From Paulinella micropora (lineage: Eukaryota > Cercozoa > Imbricatea > Euglyphida > Paulinellidae), in assembly GCA_019918135.1 (NCBI GenBank), contig WBZZ01002391.1, positions 1 to 20,000 of the forward strand: a stretch of DNA of 20,000 nucleotides, given 5' to 3'. A program made the position numbers and the translations under genes. Shown in pieces: positions 19,030 to 20,000 of the stretch; the stretch's first letter is position 1, and each line of letters begins with the position of its first letter. The notes under the pieces were generated by a model. It did no database searches and was not told the origin of the DNA. It saw nothing but the letters and a program-made list of their open reading frames with translations.

Positions 19030-19431
19030 AGAAGAAGAAGAAGAAGAAGAAATGACCTTGTTTGCTTCGTACAGAAGCAAAAGCTCCCGCTTCCGCCAGT
19101 TGCAAATCATAGGCGGGTTCGTGGGGTTACAGACGTAGAGGAGCCCTGCGGGCTTCACCTGCTTCTCGAAGTCCATCGGCGACGGATCAAGCATGCAAGA
19201 GTGTTTAAGGTTAAAACCAAAAAAACCCATGAGCTGATATTGGATTTCGTCAGCTTTGCCATCGCCGTCAGTGTCGACCTCGCGCGCAGCAAAAATGAAG
19301 CGCTTCGATCCTGCAACATCCAAGTATAAAAAATATGTGCAGCTTGTGAATTTTGAAAAACATACAGTACCTCGATTGACTTGCGCAGGAGTCTTCTTGC
19401 GCCAACCAATGGGAAAGACAATGAAGAGCAT
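16991..19431 (-). CDS. Gene B: paralogue of gene A, six exons, Glu/Asn-rich
   Basis: Unrecognised protein. Exons: 19431-19371 (ATG; FPIGWRKK), 19310-19057, 18835-18769, 18704-18603, 18530-18477, 17560-16991. Junctions 1-3 keep phase (1, 0, 1) exactly as in gene A, and junction 5 is phase 0; junction 4 (18603 to 18530) is one base out. Exon 2 has GSKRF, DTDGDGKADE (a calcium-loop-like DxDxDG) and NPTNPP, aligned with gene A's GTKKW, DADLDCKTDTE and DPTNPP. Exons 4-5 are acidic with Lys clusters (VDDVPDVPDVPEEEE; MPKGSSKKK). Exon 6 starts GSSSAGVSKEVVQ (gene A: SSTSGVSEASLQ), has a charged coiled-coil-like Glu/Lys/Arg region, poly-Glu and poly-Asn tracts, and ends EFVLASLALTRR (gene A: DFALAAMALKNQ). 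The two genes therefore form a small family. Intron 5 (about 916 bp) is filled with ATT-tailed repeats. Confidence 0.7.
17489..17639. repeat. Inverted partial exon copy across the last gene B acceptor
   Basis: Arms 17489-17539 and 17589-17639 are reverse complements with roughly four of five bases matching, around a 49-base centre. The left arm is coding sequence of exon 6 (SKEVVQDLVNKAMSEQA); the right arm is an inverted copy placed in the intron. The AG acceptor (17562-17561) lies in the loop. Confidence 0.75.
17668..17720 (-). repeat. (ATT)n (as TAA on plus)
   Basis: TAA run on the plus strand; it forms the 3' tail of the minus-strand family 2 element. Confidence 0.9.
17721..17894 (-). 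mobile_element. ATT-tailed retroposon fragment, LINE-like 3' end (family 2), copy 1
   Basis: On the minus strand it ends GGAATGGAGG...GCACATGG...CTCAGCAATTGGCAGGAGATATAC followed by (ATT)n, the same layout as family X and the SINE tail. A second copy begins at 19959 and runs off the window. The minus frame through it reads like the end of a protein (FIPPIGVETFLMEWRTG), but no reverse-transcriptase motif is visible in 174 bp. Confidence 0.6.
17941..18167 (-). mobile_element. tRNA-derived SINE, copy 3, 5'-truncated
   Basis: Minus-strand copy with the 3' module, the body and two 35-bp internal units. It stops just upstream of box B, so box A is missing, the usual 5' truncation of retroposons. 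TAA runs lie on both sides (17895-17940 and 18168-18226). Confidence 0.9.
18226..18369 (+). repeat. Interspersed repeat family 3, copy 1
   Basis: Shares most of its length with 19695-19847: CAGCGCTTCCCGTTAGA, ACAGGGAAAGGCTCACTGATA, a CACACACTAGCTA block and CTATACTCCCCTCTCTAAAC. It follows a TAA run. No coding frame or tRNA-like boxes seen. Confidence 0.8.
18399..18429. repeat. C16-G6-C9 run
   Basis: A C run, a short G run and a second C run form a GC-only palindrome inside intron 5 of gene B. The length is unreliable in any assembly. Confidence 0.8.
18890..19051 (+). repeat. A-rich tract and (GAA)n microsatellite in gene B intron 2
   Basis: A-rich with AAAC units (about 18890-18940), then GAA units to 19051, ending at the exon 2 donor (AAG|GTCATT). 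The poly-Ser and poly-Phe frames are repeat translations. Confidence 0.8.
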
Positions 19432-19694
19432 GCAAATACAAAATAAACAATCAGTTTATAAAAATCTTTCATACTTATAGGGAAAAAGACCCGGGAGCAC
19501 AAGGTGAAGTTTCACCATCACATGTCTCCACTTGCGTGGACGCCTTCAGTTCGAAATTGTTGTACTTTGTAAGTGCAACGTCGAGCGCGAGCGCCCCCTC
19601 CCGATGTTTGTTGTCATCGGATGTGAACTTAAAGAGCAAGCTAATTAAAGCAGCAGCAAAAGAGGAATAATAATAATAATAATAATAAAAAGAG
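19432..19694. other. Upstream region of gene B
   Basis: No gene seen. It should hold the gene B promoter; I see no clear TATA box beyond AT-rich TTTATAAA near 19455-19462 (minus). A short TAA run lies at 19667-19688. Confidence 0.35.
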
Positions 19695-19847
19695 AGTTTA
19701 AATTAAAAAAAAATGGCAGCGCTTCCCGTTAGAAGAAATATAATCGAAAAAAAAAACAGGGAAAGGCTCACTGATAACTGATAGAAGGCCACACACACTA
19801 GCTAACTATACTAAAGCTAAGTATCTATACTCCCCTCTCTAAACTAT
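19695..19847 (+). repeat. Interspersed repeat family 3, copy 2
   Basis: Second copy of the repeat at 18226-18369, same orientation, with a few indels such as a duplicated CTGATA. TAA repeats flank it on both sides. Confidence 0.8.
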
Positions 19848-19853
19848 GTCATC

Positions 19854-19870
19854 GAATAATAATAATAACA

Positions 19871-19958
<88 letters not shown>
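19854..19958 (-). repeat. (ATT)n (as TAA on plus)
   Basis: A long TAA run with one short interruption near its start; tail of the family 2 copy that follows. Confidence 0.95.
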
Positions 19959-19959
<1 letters not shown>

Positions 19960-20000
19960 TGTATCGTCTGCCAATTGCTGAGCCAAAAAGCCATGTGCAT
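19959..20000 (-). mobile_element. Family 2 retroposon fragment, copy 2 (cut by window end)
   Basis: The 42 visible bases match 17720-17761 with four or five differences (CTGCCAATTGCTGAG, then AGCCATGTGCAT), in the same orientation. Confidence 0.75.

Overview
The window is nuclear DNA of a eukaryote. Coding stretches are split by short GT-AG introns (mostly 55-80 bp, some with a visible polypyrimidine tract), there are AATAAA signals, a tRNA-derived SINE, and a very heavy load of microsatellites, above all (ATT)n. I cannot name the species. The gene content (transposon-type cysteine-cluster and RNase H-fold proteins, low-complexity Lys/Glu/Asn proteins) would suit an alga, another protist or an early-branching animal. 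Most long open frames here are translations of simple repeats and were discarded.

Layout, left to right. 49-2490 (+): a broken two-exon gene resembling cysteine-cluster proteins of KDZ-type transposons. 2496-3666: nested ATT-tailed retroposon pieces (a tRNA-SINE, a LINE-like 3' end and an unassigned block). 3717-3810: left arm of a 93-bp inverted repeat whose partner is 14227-14319. 3991-5420 (-): gene A, five exons, Lys-rich. 5777-6448: a long homopurine tract. 6479-7770 (-): gene C, Lys/Glu/Asp-rich, with a one-base frameshift before a normal-looking C-terminus. 7797-8820: an 18-bp palindrome and three tandem promoter-like repeats, each with a TTTCCCGC hairpin. 9318-13961 (+): the main gene, a seven-exon reading that joins an N-terminal SET (lysine methyltransferase) domain to a DDE/RNase H-like (DUF7869-like) transposase domain and an RG/poly-Glu tail. 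14309-15095 (+): a poorly resolved spliced gene. 15099-15718: a satellite of about 180 bp. 15960-16015: a telomere-like tract. 16199-16387 (-): an isolated exon. 16991-19431 (-): gene B, a paralogue of gene A with matching first exons and a repeat-filled intron. The right end again holds ATT-tailed repeats.

Three points join these parts. (1) The SET-transposase gene, gene C and gene A lie between the two arms of a nearly identical inverted repeat 10.4 kb apart, with a G-run inside each arm, so this block may be one large mobile element. (2) Three unrelated repeat families share one 3' module and an (ATT)n tail, as expected when a LINE and its SINE use the same reverse transcriptase. (3) Three separate genes each lack exactly one base in a homopolymer or simple repeat. 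This points to consensus errors at least as much as to gene decay, although in-frame stops at 1922 and 12433 cannot be explained that way.
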